The notes: generated from the sequence alone by a model not told the origin. DNA of 9,268 nt from an uncultured Eubacterium sp. (GCA_905236225.1 CAJOPM010000102.1:1-9268), one strand, 5' to 3'. Numbered from the stretch's first letter, positions 1 through 6,503 are shown. Translations and numbers: made by a program.

Positions 1-680
1 CTCTGCGGCTGAGGAACTGTAAGAGCAGTCACAAGCGGAAGGGATGAATCCAAATATCTGTATGTATTCATCTGAGGATCCAAAAAATCGTCATCTCCGG
101 GAAGCGTTACATAAAAGTCGGGCGATACAATCATAGGCGTTACTATTTTAATAAGTGATGTATCAGCCTCAAACATTCCTTCTGCATTTGTTATATCTTC
201 AAGGTTTAATCCGCTCATATCAACGCTCGTAAGATTAGGACAATTTGCAAACATCAAAGATATATCTTCTATCGCACACCACACCGGTGTCCCCGAACTG
301 TCGAATGTTATTGATGTTACATAGGAGTTTCCTTCAAATACATTTGACGCTGCCAAATAGACACTGTATGTCTGACCGTCAATCACTGCGCTTCCCGGTA
401 TCACAACCTCAGATGAACTACCTGTATACTGATACAGCATCAATCCGTCTTCTGTCATTTCAAATGTAAATGTAGATAGTAAATCAGAGCCGAAATATAT
501 CATATCCTCGCCTGTTTGCCCATCTTCCTCTTCATCTTCTGATTCTATAATAAAAGCCGTATCTGTATTTTCATTTACATCAGCGCCCTTAGCACAGGTA
601 AAACCACCTGTCGCATAGCCTGATGAGCACACAACAGATAATATTATTAGTATAACCGTTAATTTTTTTATTAAATTCAA
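1..680 (-). CDS. Secreted BspA/DUF285-like leucine-rich repeat protein, C-terminus beyond the window
   Basis: The frame is open for 226 codons from a TTG at 680-678 to the window edge, so the C-terminus is missing. The TTG is preceded by a strong GGAGG site about 7 bases upstream. Residues 1-23 look like a Sec signal peptide: KK at 5-6, a hydrophobic core around 7-18, and a possible cleavage site after GYA (21-23). Cys18 lacks a lipobox, so a lipoprotein is unlikely. Residues 47-59 form an acidic stretch. Residues 79-127 resemble the caps of BspA-type repeats (DGLMLYQYTG, a VVIPGS turn, VTSITF). Residues 141-181 fit the DUF285 pattern (LMFANCPNLTSVDMSG, then GMF and LIKIVTP). The family is extracellular or surface-attached in gut and rumen Firmicutes and is thought to bind host or polymer surfaces. 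The ligand and anchoring domain cannot be read here. The family call is from motif style, not a profile search. Confidence 0.75.
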   Translation of the reverse strand, partial: MNLIKKLTVILIILSVVCSSGYATGGFTCAKGADVNENTDTAFIIESEDEEEDGQTGEDMIYFGSDLLSTFTFEMTEDGLMLYQYTGSSSEVVIPGSAVIDGQTYSVYLAASNVFEGNSYVTSITFDSSGTPVWCAIEDISLMFANCPNLTSVDMSGLNLEDITNAEGMFEADTSLIKIVTPMIVSPDFYVTLPGDDDFLDPQMNTYRYLDSSLPLVTALTVPQPQ

Positions 681-734
681 AATATTACCTCCAAATATCA
701 GTGTTACTATTTTTAAGGTAAAAGGTTGCAAGAG

Positions 735-743
735 ATTATAACA
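735..743 (-). promoter_or_regulatory. Extended -10 promoter for the repeat-protein gene
   Basis: Read on the minus strand this is TGTTATAAT, a perfect TGn-TATAAT extended -10. No good -35 lies 17 bases upstream, which an extended -10 can tolerate. Transcription would start near 728 and give a leader of about 50 nt before the TTG at 680. The assignment is inferred from consensus only. Confidence 0.5.
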
Positions 744-758
744 TAAATTGTAAACATA

Positions 759-767
759 TGCTAATAT
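759..767 (+). promoter_or_regulatory. Candidate extended -10 promoter for aroC
   Basis: TGCTAATAT fits a TGn extended -10 with an imperfect hexamer, and no convincing -35 is present. A start near 774 would give a leader of about 34 nt containing the AGGAG site (796-800). A perfect TATAAT also occurs at 782-787, but using it would place the start almost on the ribosome-binding site. Confidence 0.3.
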
Positions 768-807
768 ATAGGTTCAGAGATTATAATATTACTACAGGAG
801 ATTAATT

Positions 808-1908
808 ATGGCCGGTTCTACATATGGAAATATTTTTAAAATTACTACATGGGGTGAGTCTCATGGCAAGGCTTTAGGAGTCGTAATAGATGGCACTCCG
901 GCAGGTCTTAGCCTCTCTAATGAAGACATTCAGGTTTTCCTCGACAGAAGGCGTCCGGGACAGTCGCAATTTACGACCCAGCGAAACGAGGCCGATACGG
1001 CTGAAATTTTATCCGGCGTATTTGAGGGAACTACTACAGGTACGCCTATTTCTATAATGGTGCGAAATACCGATCATCACTCAACAGATTATTCTAATAT
1101 ATGTGATGTATACAGACCGGGACATGCTGACTATACCTTTAGCGCCAAATACGGAATCAGAGATTTTCGCGGCGGCGGGCGTTCATCAGGACGAGAAACA
1201 ATCGGACGGGTAGCTGCCGGCGCCGTAGCCTCTAAGATATTAGGTGAACTAGGTATAACACTTACGACATATGTATATTCTATAGGTCCTATCACCATAT
1301 CCGAGTCACGCAAGGATTTGTCCGCAATAAATTCAAATTCACTTTATATGCCGGATAATGTTGCCGCAGACGAAGCTGCCTCATATCTTGCCTCTCTTAT
1401 GGAAGATAAGAATTCTGCCGGCGGTGTAGTGGAATGTATTATTGAAAATGTCCCCGCAGGACTGGGCGATACAGTCTTTGAAAAACTAGATGCCAACCTC
1501 TCTAAGGCTATAAGCTCAATAGGCGGCGTAAAAGGCGTGGAAATTGGTGACGGTTTTAAGAGTGCGCACCTTACCGGGCAGGAGAATAACGATCAATTCT
1601 GCACAGATGAAAACGGTTTTATCATAAAGAAAACGAATCACAGCGGCGGTATACTTGGTGGCATGAGCGACGGCAGTCCTATTATTATAAGAGCTGCTTT
1701 TAAACCAACGCCTTCAATTGCCGCAAGTCAGCTTACCGTTAATGACAAAGGTGAAAATATAACCATCGAAATAAAAGGCCGCCATGATCCGCTTATTGCT
1801 CCAAGAGGAGTCGTCGTAGTCGAATCAATGGCAGCCATTACTCTTGTAGACAGCCTGTTTATTAATGCATCCGCTAAGATGCAGACTTTAAAAGACATAT
1901 ACAAATAA
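808..1908 (+). CDS. aroC: Chorismate synthase
   Basis: This cytosolic FMN-dependent enzyme converts 5-enolpyruvylshikimate-3-phosphate to chorismate, the last step of the shikimate pathway and the branch point to Phe, Tyr, Trp and folate. The 366-aa length is normal for the family. All signature blocks are present: GESHG at 16-20 with the active-site His19, DRRRPGQS at 46-53, RPGHAD with the second catalytic His at 106, the RGGGRSSGRET loop at 121-131, GGMSDGSP at 284-291, and RHDP at 325-328. The ATG is preceded by AGGAG seven bases upstream. The gene stands alone, without other aro genes beside it. Its TAA at 1906-1908 directly abuts the argS stop on the other strand. A plus-strand terminator about 70 bp further on lies inside argS. 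No key residue appears to be missing, so function is near certain. Confidence 0.98.
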   Translation: MAGSTYGNIFKITTWGESHGKALGVVIDGTPAGLSLSNEDIQVFLDRRRPGQSQFTTQRNEADTAEILSGVFEGTTTGTPISIMVRNTDHHSTDYSNICDVYRPGHADYTFSAKYGIRDFRGGGRSSGRETIGRVAAGAVASKILGELGITLTTYVYSIGPITISESRKDLSAINSNSLYMPDNVAADEAASYLASLMEDKNSAGGVVECIIENVPAGLGDTVFEKLDANLSKAISSIGGVKGVEIGDGFKSAHLTGQENNDQFCTDENGFIIKKTNHSGGILGGMSDGSPIIIRAAFKPTPSIAASQLTVNDKGENITIEIKGRHDPLIAPRGVVVVESMAAITLVDSLFINASAKMQTLKDIYK

Positions 1909-3669
1909 TTACATATATTCAGGGGAAGAAAATCCAAGCAAATCAATTGATGTAACTAAGATTTCCTTTATGAGTTTCAAAAGAGCTATATAGCTCTTTT
2001 GTTTTTTCTCATCCTTTTCCGATAAGATAGGAGTCTCGTGATAGAAGTGATTAAATGCTTCGCACACCTCATATACATATGCGCAGATTCTGTGCGGAGC
2101 CAATTCTTCATATGCGCCCTTAATCGCTGTCGAAAAACCTGTTGCTTTTAGCATAAGGGATTTTTCGCATTCGCTTTGCGGCGGCATTATATCCGCTCCT
2201 AGGGCTTCACCAAAAGTGTATTTTCTTAAGATAGACTTAATTCTTACAATACTGTAAAGAATATATGGTCCTGTGTTTCCCTCAAATGAAGTAAATCTAT
2301 CTATATCGAAAATATAATCCTTTGACGCCTGATTTGACAAATCTCCGTATTTTAGCGCTGCAAGCGCAATTATACCTGTTGTTTCTTTTATATCGCCCTC
2401 ATCGACCTTGCCGCCCTGGGTGATTTTCTTTTTCATCTCTTCATTGGTTTCATCAAGCAGACTTTCAAGACGCATCACTCCGCCCTCTCTGGTTTTAAAC
2501 GGTTTTTTATCTTTCCCGTTCATGGTGCCAAATCCAAGAAAATCGAGTCTGACATTTTCCGGTACAATTTTTGTCTTTTTAGCGCACCTAAACACCTGCG
2601 TAAAATATAATTCCTGTCTTTTATCTACCACATATATCACCCTATCCGGCGAATAATCCTTCATACGCCATATAAGCGTTGCAAGATCTGTGGTGTTGTA
2701 AAGCGAGGCACCGTCTGATTTAAGAATCATGCAAGGCGGTATTTCTTTCTTATCGGTATCTAATCCGACATCAACAACCAATGCTCCGTCGCTAATATAT
2801 GCATAGCCGTCCTTTTTCATCTTATCGACCATATCAGGTATGTAGGGCTGTGCGTCCGACTCACCCTTCCACAAATCAAATGAAACATCGAGCTTTTCAT
2901 AATTTCTCTTAAGATCAGAAACCGATACATCTAATATATGTTTAAGCAAAGCTCTATAGCCTCTTTTACCGGCCTGAAGAAGCGCAGTTGCCTCCATAGC
3001 ATTCTTCTTGTATTCTTCGTCTTCTTTAGACTTTAGACTTGCCGTTGGATAAATCTCTTCAAGCTCTGAAATAGTAAATGGCGGCTCTTTGGGATAGTCT
3101 CCTTGGTAACCATCATCAAAATAAACCAAATCGGGTTGGCGCTCTTTTAACTCAGTAATAATAAGCCCCATCTGTAATCCCCAGTCTCCAAGATGGACAT
3201 CACCTATTACCTCATGTCCGTCAAAGCGACATATTCTTTTAATGCTCTCTCCGATAATAGCCGATCTAAGATGTCCGACATGCAAAGGCTTTGCAACATT
3301 TGGTCCACCATAATCTATAATAATCTTCTGCGGATTATCACTTTTAACATATCCCAGCGTTTCATCGTCAAGCATTTTTGCAACATATGATGCCAAATAT
3401 GCACTGTCGACTTTAAGGTTTAAAAAGCCCGGCATTACAGCTTCACACTGCGAGAGTATTTTACTTGATGACATTTTTTGAGCTATACTGTTTGCTATAT
3501 TAATAGGTGCCGTCTTTAATATCTTTGCAAGCGGCATCGCACCATTACATTGAAATTCGCAAAGGTCAGGTCTGTTAGAGAGTGTAACCTTTGCGAACTT
3601 GCTATCATATCCCAGGGCATCAAATGCCCCTTTTATCTCATCTTCAATAATATCAATTATGTTTTTCAT
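1909..3669 (-). CDS. argS: Arginyl-tRNA synthetase
   Basis: This class I cytosolic enzyme charges tRNA-Arg with arginine using ATP. At 586 aa it has normal family length. The order is an N-terminal Add-1-type domain (about 1-95), then the Rossmann catalytic core with GGPNVAKPLHVGH at 121-133, where HVGH is the HIGH motif. The KMSKS region is the degenerate form usual in ArgRS (MNGKDKKPFKTREGG at 383-397). A DALR-type anticodon-binding domain ends in LLGFSSPEYM (577-586). I chose the ATG at 3669 because it follows an AGGA site and starts 19 bp after the upstream gene's stop. A TTG at 3729 would add 20 poorly conserved residues and overlap that gene. The gene is probably co-transcribed with the acidic protein upstream. 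Codons 557-564 double as the aroC terminator hairpin on the other strand. Confidence 0.97.
   Translation of the reverse strand: MKNIIDIIEDEIKGAFDALGYDSKFAKVTLSNRPDLCEFQCNGAMPLAKILKTAPINIANSIAQKMSSSKILSQCEAVMPGFLNLKVDSAYLASYVAKMLDDETLGYVKSDNPQKIIIDYGGPNVAKPLHVGHLRSAIIGESIKRICRFDGHEVIGDVHLGDWGLQMGLIITELKERQPDLVYFDDGYQGDYPKEPPFTISELEEIYPTASLKSKEDEEYKKNAMEATALLQAGKRGYRALLKHILDVSVSDLKRNYEKLDVSFDLWKGESDAQPYIPDMVDKMKKDGYAYISDGALVVDVGLDTDKKEIPPCMILKSDGASLYNTTDLATLIWRMKDYSPDRVIYVVDKRQELYFTQVFRCAKKTKIVPENVRLDFLGFGTMNGKDKKPFKTREGGVMRLESLLDETNEEMKKKITQGGKVDEGDIKETTGIIALAALKYGDLSNQASKDYIFDIDRFTSFEGNTGPYILYSIVRIKSILRKYTFGEALGADIMPPQSECEKSLMLKATGFSTAIKGAYEELAPHRICAYVYEVCEAFNHFYHETPILSEKDEKKQKSYIALLKLIKEILVTSIDLLGFSSPEYM
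1978..2007 (+). terminator. Intrinsic terminator for aroC, embedded in the argS coding region
   Basis: Positions 1978-2001 are a perfect 24-bp palindrome (half-site CAAAAGAGCTAT), followed on the plus strand by TTTTTT at 2002-2007. This is the layout of a rho-independent terminator 70 bp after the aroC stop. On the minus strand the hairpin is followed by AAACTC rather than a T-run, so it should not end argS transcription efficiently. The palindrome is exactly eight argS codons, encoding QKSYIALL at residues 557-564. Confidence 0.75.
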
Positions 3670-3688
3670 TATTATGTTTTCCTCGTAC

Positions 3689-4165
3689 TTATTCTTCCTG
3701 CAACTGTTGATCGGCATCCTCGTCTGCAATCATCTGATTATCGTCTGCCATTTGTTCTTCGCCCTCGAACATATCTAAAGCAGAATCATCAAGCAAAGCA
3801 TCCACTTCATCCGAAGCAGCTGCGTTACTCTCAAGCAAATCTGATATTTCTTTTGCCTTGGCTTCTTCATCTGCACGTGCTTCTGCCTGAAGACGTTCAT
3901 AAATTTCAAGCGCTACGTCATTAAATTCAGTATTCTGACCGTATGATGCAGACGGCAAATCTTCTCCTGCATTGAGCTGGTCTCTGGCCGAAGTCTTAGG
4001 CGCATCGTCTAATACAGGCTGCTCATCACTGTAATCATCCTCTAACGGCGTATCTTCATCTATTGTCTGCTGCTCTGGCATCTGATACTGAACATTCCAA
4101 AACTTAACTATGCTTCTATGCATACGCAACTGAAAATCTCTTTCGTCAATGCGATCTTTTTGCAT
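3689..4165 (-). CDS. Small acidic protein of unknown function upstream of argS
   Basis: I do not recognise this 158-aa protein. The ATG at 4165 follows an AAGGGAG site. A longer reading from a TTG at 4288 is unlikely because it would run through the promoter at 4275-4303. The first 24 residues are mixed and partly basic (RIDERDFQLRMHRSIVKFW). The rest is strongly acidic and rich in D, E, Q and A. Residues 30-80 look disordered. Residues 82-112 (from FNDVALEIYERLQ) look like a charged amphipathic helix that could form a coiled coil. The tail (119-158) is Asp/Glu/Gln-rich. There is no signal peptide, membrane segment or cysteine, so it is probably cytosolic. It ends 19 bp before argS and shares its promoter, so the two are probably one operon. 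A link to argS function is not shown. Confidence 0.8.
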   Translation of the reverse strand: MQKDRIDERDFQLRMHRSIVKFWNVQYQMPEQQTIDEDTPLEDDYSDEQPVLDDAPKTSARDQLNAGEDLPSASYGQNTEFNDVALEIYERLQAEARADEEAKAKEISDLLESNAAASDEVDALLDDSALDMFEGEEQMADDNQMIADEDADQQLQEE

Positions 4166-4274
4166 AAAATCATCTCCCTTGTGGCAGCCGCCAAGTGTAA
4201 CCTCAAAATCACTGCGAAAAACCATGCTTTTTGGTAAATAATCGCGTGCATAACTTAAGTAGTAATTTATGATA

Positions 4275-4303
4275 ATTCTACCACGCAAAACAGCTTATTT
4301 CAA
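4275..4303 (-). promoter_or_regulatory. Sigma-A-type promoter for the acidic protein-argS unit
   Basis: On the minus strand TTGAAA (4303-4298), a 17-bp spacer and TAGAAT (4280-4275) give five of six matches in each hexamer at optimal spacing. Transcription would start near 4268, leaving a leader of about 100 nt before the ATG at 4165. A small stem (CTTG/CAAG flanking GGCGGCTGCC) sits next to the ribosome-binding site. I see no T-box signature in the leader. Confidence 0.7.
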
Positions 4304-4331
4304 GAAAAGCCTAGGCGCATCTTTAACTAAT

Positions 4332-4871
4332 CTAGAGCGTATATTTTACAAGCTGACAGTTATCAATGCCATAGCTTGATATCTCTTCATTTGACATCTC
4401 CACAAAGTAAGAATGCAGTATCCTCGCTATTCCGTTATGTGCCACTATAAGCACCGTCTGATCGGCAAGGTTTTCCTTAAGCTCATCGAGCAAATTATAA
4501 ACCCTTGCTGCAACCTGTATAAATGATTCGCCATCAGAAAATCTGTTAAGGAACTGTGCTCGTGCTTCATAAAATTCCTTGCAATCCCTATCTAGACCTT
4601 CGTATTTGCCAAAATTTTGCTCTGTAATACGCTCATCTATTTCAACTTCTTTGCCTATCATCTGCCCTATCATCTTCGCCGTATCTGCTGCTCTCTTAAG
4701 TGGAGATGCAATAATATGGTCTATATGAATATTATCCTTAGCAATCTTTTCTCCAAGCTGCCTCGCCTGTTCTATGCCAAGCTTGGTCAGATTGATATCT
4801 GTAGATCCGCAAACCCTGTGCTGCAGGTTATATTCAGTTTGTCCATGTCTAACAAAATATAATGTTCCCAT
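4332..4871 (-). CDS. Histidine phosphatase family protein (phosphoglycerate mutase-like)
   Basis: This 179-aa cytosolic protein belongs to the histidine phosphatase superfamily, branch 1, whose members form a phosphohistidine during phosphoryl transfer. The catalytic set is complete: FVRHGQTEYN at 6-15 with Arg8 and the nucleophile His9, Arg60 in SPLKRA, Glu84 in RITEQNFGKYEG, and His145 in VAHNG. The length fits small GpmB/CobC/PhoE-like phosphatases rather than the longer cofactor-dependent glycolytic mutase, so a broad or unknown phosphoester substrate is most likely. No cobalamin genes are nearby to support alpha-ribazole phosphatase. The ATG is preceded by AAAGGA at normal distance. It lies 108 bp after ftsZ, behind a strong terminator, and I found no convincing promoter in the gap. 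It may depend on read-through or a promoter I cannot recognise. Confidence 0.92.
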   Translation of the reverse strand: MGTLYFVRHGQTEYNLQHRVCGSTDINLTKLGIEQARQLGEKIAKDNIHIDHIIASPLKRAADTAKMIGQMIGKEVEIDERITEQNFGKYEGLDRDCKEFYEARAQFLNRFSDGESFIQVAARVYNLLDELKENLADQTVLIVAHNGIARILHSYFVEMSNEEISSYGIDNCQLVKYTL

Positions 4872-4939
4872 TTTTATCCTTTCTTTGTACGTCTTAAAGC
4901 TAACGCTTTTGAAGCGGGGGGTCTCTTACACTGCGTTAC

Positions 4940-4972
4940 AAACAAAAGCTGCCGCTATTCTTAGCGACAGCT
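4940..4972 (-). terminator. Intrinsic terminator after ftsZ
   Basis: On the minus strand AGCTGTCGCTA (4972-4962), a 4-nt AGAA loop and TAGCGGCAGCT (4957-4947) form an 11-bp stem with one G-U pair, followed by TTTGTTT. It begins 7 bp after the ftsZ stop and should separate ftsZ from the phosphatase gene. Confidence 0.85.
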
Positions 4973-4979
4973 ATATGTT

Positions 4980-6251
4980 TTATTTATTTCTTGCATTCTT
5001 AAGGAAATCCGGTATCTTAATATCCTTCTGTGGAACAGTTGCTTCAGGCTGTTTCACCTTGTGCATTTGACTAAAAGTTCCTGTTTGTTGTTGAGGCTTA
5101 TCAAGCTGTATATTCCTTGTAGCCTGAACAGTAGAAACACCCGGCTGCACTCTCGAAGTATTAGATGCCGCATTAAATGCGCTCTGACTTCCTACAGGCT
5201 GATTGATTGTCTGCCTTTGAACAATAGGTGTGTGATTGGTCGGATACTTAAGTCCCGGTATCGCACCTGACTGCTGCTGTGGTGCTGCGGCCTGCTGCGA
5301 GACCTGCTCAAGTCCTGTGGCAATTACAGTAATTGTAACCTCATCTGCCATACTCTCATCATATTTAGCACCAAATATAATATTTGCATTCTCGCCTGCA
5401 AGCTCTTGAACGTAGCTGGCTGCGTCATTGGCATCCATAAGAGATATATCTCCGGAGATATTGATGATAACATCTGTAGCTCCAACAATGCTGGTCTCAA
5501 GAAGCGGACTTGATACGGCAATCTTGACAGCCTCAAGTGCTTTTTCGTCGCCTCTTGCCATACCGATACCGATATGTGCCATTCCTTTTTCCTTCATAAC
5601 AGTCTGAACATCAGCAAAATCAAGATTAATAAGTGCCGGAAGGTTGATAAGATCCGTAATTCCCTGCACTGCCTGCTGAAGTACCTCATCAGCTTTCTTA
5701 AGAGCCTCGGGCATGGTAGTTCTTCTGTCTACTATCTCAAGAAGCTTCTCATTAGGAATAACAATAAGAGTATCTACATTCTCCTTAAGGTTATCTACAC
5801 CGACTATCGCATTCTCCATGCGTTTTTTAGCTTCAAAACGGAAGGGCTTTGTAACTACACCAACCGTAAGAATTCCCATCTCTTTGGCTATCTTTGCAAC
5901 TATGGGTGCTGCTCCGGTACCGGTACCGCCTCCCATACCACAGGTAACGAATACCATATCAGCGCCCTCAATCGCCTGCTGGATATCTTCATTATTCTCT
6001 TCTGCGGCCTTTTGTCCAATCTCAGGAACCGCTCCGGCCCCTAGTCCCTTCGTAAGTTTCTCGCCAATCTGAAGAAGTGTAGGTGCTTTGCAGAGCTGAA
6101 GTGCCTGCTTATCGGTGTTAATTCCGATAAATTCCACTCCGCCGATAGATTCCTCTATCATCCTGTTAACTGCATTGTTGCCGGCGCCACCGACACCTAC
6201 TACTATAATCTTGGCACTAGAATCAATTTCATTTGATTTTATCTCAAGCAA
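4980..6251 (-). CDS. ftsZ: Cell division protein FtsZ
   Basis: This tubulin-like GTPase polymerises into the Z ring at mid-cell and organises the divisome. The 423-aa protein has the GTP-binding N-terminal domain (VVGVGGAGNNAVNRM at 17-31), the tubulin signature GMGGGTGTGAAP at 105-116, and the T7 synergy loop NLDFADVQTVM at 209-219 with Asp211 and Asp214. A Gln-rich variable linker runs from about 316 to 409, and the conserved C-terminal peptide KIPDFLKNARNK (412-423) would bind FtsA or SepF. The start is TTG (6251-6249), preceded by GGGGA about 8 bases upstream. No ATG gives the expected N-terminus, and the sequence after the TTG matches FtsZ. No other division genes are adjacent. The leader from the promoter at 6399-6427 carries two potential hairpins, and a terminator follows the stop, so this looks like a single-gene unit. 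Confidence 0.98.
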   Translation of the reverse strand: MLEIKSNEIDSSAKIIVVGVGGAGNNAVNRMIEESIGGVEFIGINTDKQALQLCKAPTLLQIGEKLTKGLGAGAVPEIGQKAAEENNEDIQQAIEGADMVFVTCGMGGGTGTGAAPIVAKIAKEMGILTVGVVTKPFRFEAKKRMENAIVGVDNLKENVDTLIVIPNEKLLEIVDRRTTMPEALKKADEVLQQAVQGITDLINLPALINLDFADVQTVMKEKGMAHIGIGMARGDEKALEAVKIAVSSPLLETSIVGATDVIINISGDISLMDANDAASYVQELAGENANIIFGAKYDESMADEVTITVIATGLEQVSQQAAAPQQQSGAIPGLKYPTNHTPIVQRQTINQPVGSQSAFNAASNTSRVQPGVSTVQATRNIQLDKPQQQTGTFSQMHKVKQPEATVPQKDIKIPDFLKNARNK

Positions 6252-6277
6252 GATGAAATCCCCTTTCTATACTAAAG

Positions 6278-6296
6278 TGCAGCGCTCCACGCCGCA
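6278..6296 (-). promoter_or_regulatory. GC-rich hairpin just upstream of the ftsZ ribosome-binding site
   Basis: In the ftsZ leader, TGCGGCG (6296-6290) can pair with CGCTGCA (6284-6278), with one G-U pair, around a 5-nt loop. It ends about 14 nt before the GGGGA site. There is no T-run after it, so it is not a terminator. It could shape translation initiation from the TTG start, but this is inference. Confidence 0.45.
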
Positions 6297-6321
6297 ATAC
6301 TAAGCTCAATACATAAACACA

Positions 6322-6367
6322 AAGCGGATGTTAACCTGCCTCATCGCATTGTTAACCTACTCCGCTT
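6322..6367. promoter_or_regulatory. Nested inverted repeat with two AGGTTAACA direct repeats in the ftsZ leader
   Basis: AGGTTAACA occurs twice on the minus strand (6358-6350 and 6337-6329), 21 bp apart, which is two helical turns. The pair is enclosed by a 7-bp inverted repeat (AAGCGGA at 6322-6328, TCCGCTT at 6361-6367). Because GTTAAC is self-complementary, the leader RNA could fold as AAGCGGA/UCCGCUU, then GUUAAC/GUUAAC, then UGC/GCA around a GAUGAG loop. It lies about 25-70 nt after the predicted ftsZ transcription start. It may be an operator, an RNA element, or both. A third AGGTTAACA sits at 6489-6497 on the plus strand. Confidence 0.55.
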
Positions 6368-6398
6368 CTGATTATCTAAGTGAATCAACACATAATAT

Positions 6399-6427
6399 AT
6401 AATATAATTAAAACAATAATTTATCAA
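6399..6427 (-). promoter_or_regulatory. Predicted ftsZ promoter in AT-rich DNA
   Basis: On the minus strand TTGATA (6427-6422), a 17-bp spacer and TATTAT (6404-6399) each match five of six consensus bases. Upstream DNA (about 6428-6470) is rich in A and T tracts and could act as an UP element. A perfect TTGACA lies at 6471-6466 on the minus strand, but no acceptable -10 follows it. The start would be near 6392, giving a leader of about 140 nt. The rest of the gap (6428-6503) shows no clear terminator for the upstream cyclase gene. Confidence 0.6.
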
Positions 6428-6503
6428 TAAATAATTAAAAAAGAATTAAAATTTTTTTGAATATTTGTCAACTCAAACAACATTTTTCAGGTTAACAATA
6501 TGC

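Larger units (their letters stand above)
724..786. repeat. Imperfect direct repeat in the divergent promoter region
   Basis: GGTTGCAAGAGATTATAA at 724-741 recurs as GGTTCAGAGATTATAA at 771-786. AGAGATTATAA is identical in both copies and the starts are 45-47 bp apart. The first copy overlaps the minus-strand extended -10. The pair could bind a regulator shared by both divergent genes, or be a chance or duplication product in AT-rich DNA. Confidence 0.4.

Noticed and set aside
245..469. A 74-codon plus-strand frame
   Set aside because: It is antisense to the repeat-protein gene, whose signal peptide, start site and repeat motifs are coherent.
1866..1883. TGCATC/GATGCA hairpin at the end of aroC as the argS terminator
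   Set aside because: The stem is only 6 bp with a 6-nt loop and no T-run on the minus strand.
3670..3729. A 20-residue N-terminal extension of ArgRS from TTG at 3729
   Set aside because: It would overlap the upstream gene by 41 bp, and the ATG at 3669 has its own AGGA site and gives a normal ArgRS N-terminus.
3550..3924. A 124-codon open frame on the plus strand
   Set aside because: It is antisense to the argS start and the acidic protein, and its composition reflects the complementary strand of Glu/Asp-rich codons.
4166..4268. A T-box or amino-acid riboswitch controlling argS
   Set aside because: No T-box sequence, specifier-loop layout or terminator/antiterminator pair is visible in the roughly 100-nt leader.
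4166..4288. A 41-residue extension of the acidic protein from TTG at 4288
   Set aside because: It covers the predicted -10 and spacer, has different composition, and the ATG at 4165 has a good ribosome-binding site.
4309..4316. GCCTAGGC palindrome followed by TTTTCTT on the minus strand as a phosphatase terminator
   Set aside because: The stem is only 3-4 bp, too weak to call without RNA data.
4915..4921. G6 run as a phase-variation tract
   Set aside because: Six bases is short, it lies outside coding sequence, and its position relative to a promoter is unknown.
5574..6044. A 156-codon open frame on the plus strand
   Set aside because: It lies wholly antisense to conserved ftsZ codons and its translation is low-complexity with no recognisable domain.
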